From UBA8389 sp035719105 (GTDB taxonomy: Bacteria > Bacteroidota > Bacteroidia > Bacteroidales > UBA1402): DNA of 64,000 nucleotides. The notes below the pieces were generated by a model. That model was not told the DNA's origin and did not search any database. It saw only the letters and a list, made by a program, of their open reading frames with translations. Positions 63,978 to 64,000 of the stretch are shown one piece after another (position 1 is the stretch's first letter; every line of letters begins with the position of its first letter). The stretch lies in contig DASTGN010000004.1 in the NCBI GenBank assembly GCA_035719105.1, forward strand, positions 806,001 to 870,000, in the 5' to 3' direction. The translations under genes were made by a program, and so were the position numbers.

Positions 63978-64000
63978 GTTTTTTTGTTTAGTAATCACTC

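Overview
The window is about 64 kb of a Bacteroidota chromosome, most likely an environmental Bacteroidales-type organism. The signs are: a SusC/SusD polysaccharide-utilisation locus; the type IX secretion (T9SS) genes porX and porW plus a cargo protein with a type-A C-terminal sorting domain; TonB receptor/DUF4249, DUF4834 and DUF3822 families; promoters matching TTG-N20-TAnnTTTG; and no clear Shine-Dalgarno sequences. The genus cannot be fixed from this window. No phage, insertion sequence, CRISPR array or recognisable defence island was seen. No gene-free stretch exceeds 300 bases; the longest gaps are 48566-48766, 35934-36129, 37474-37682, 13922-14089 and 32499-32648, each described below where something is visible.

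Layout. 1-4154: a four-gene minus-strand operon (receiver-like protein, YaiO-type outer-membrane barrel, HEAT-repeat membrane protein, family 2 glycosyltransferase cut by the window edge), probably for an exopolysaccharide or surface glycan. 4181-8099: rsgA-frr-pyrH, a small TPR protein, birA and yraN. 8150-13921: a small ribbon-helix-helix protein with tadA, a TonB receptor with its DUF4249 lipoprotein, and pssA-psd for phosphatidylethanolamine. 13948-24167: dnaE, trxA, tsaE-porX-porW and aroA.

24204-27042: a membrane-anchored response regulator, which looks like a hybrid two-component regulator that has lost its sensor and kinase, divergent from a GH28 pectinase-type gene. 27070-32498: a tripartite RND efflux operon. 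32649-35933: a large T9SS cargo protein with repeated carbohydrate-binding-like modules. 36011-37593: three 33-bp-spaced repeats in front of a DUF4143 ATPase, then tRNA-Pro(GGG) on the other strand.

37683-48603: an operon read on the minus strand as GH3, GH144, SusC, SusD, LamG-type lipoprotein, GH144. I interpret it as a beta-1,2-glucan utilisation locus: a surface GH144 cuts the glucan, SusC/SusD import the products, and a second GH144 and the GH3 enzyme finish them to glucose. A membrane-spanning propeller/Y_Y_Y/LuxR-type regulator lies just upstream (48767-51622), behind aroB.

52783-64000: cls, rsmD-DUF3822, a RecD-like helicase, a second RND efflux operon headed by a TetR regulator (tetR-tolC-mfp-rnd), and a CPBP-family membrane protein. 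The most interesting items are the beta-1,2-glucan locus with its one-component regulator and operator-like repeats, the truncated hybrid regulator, the modular T9SS cargo protein, and the 33-bp repeat array.
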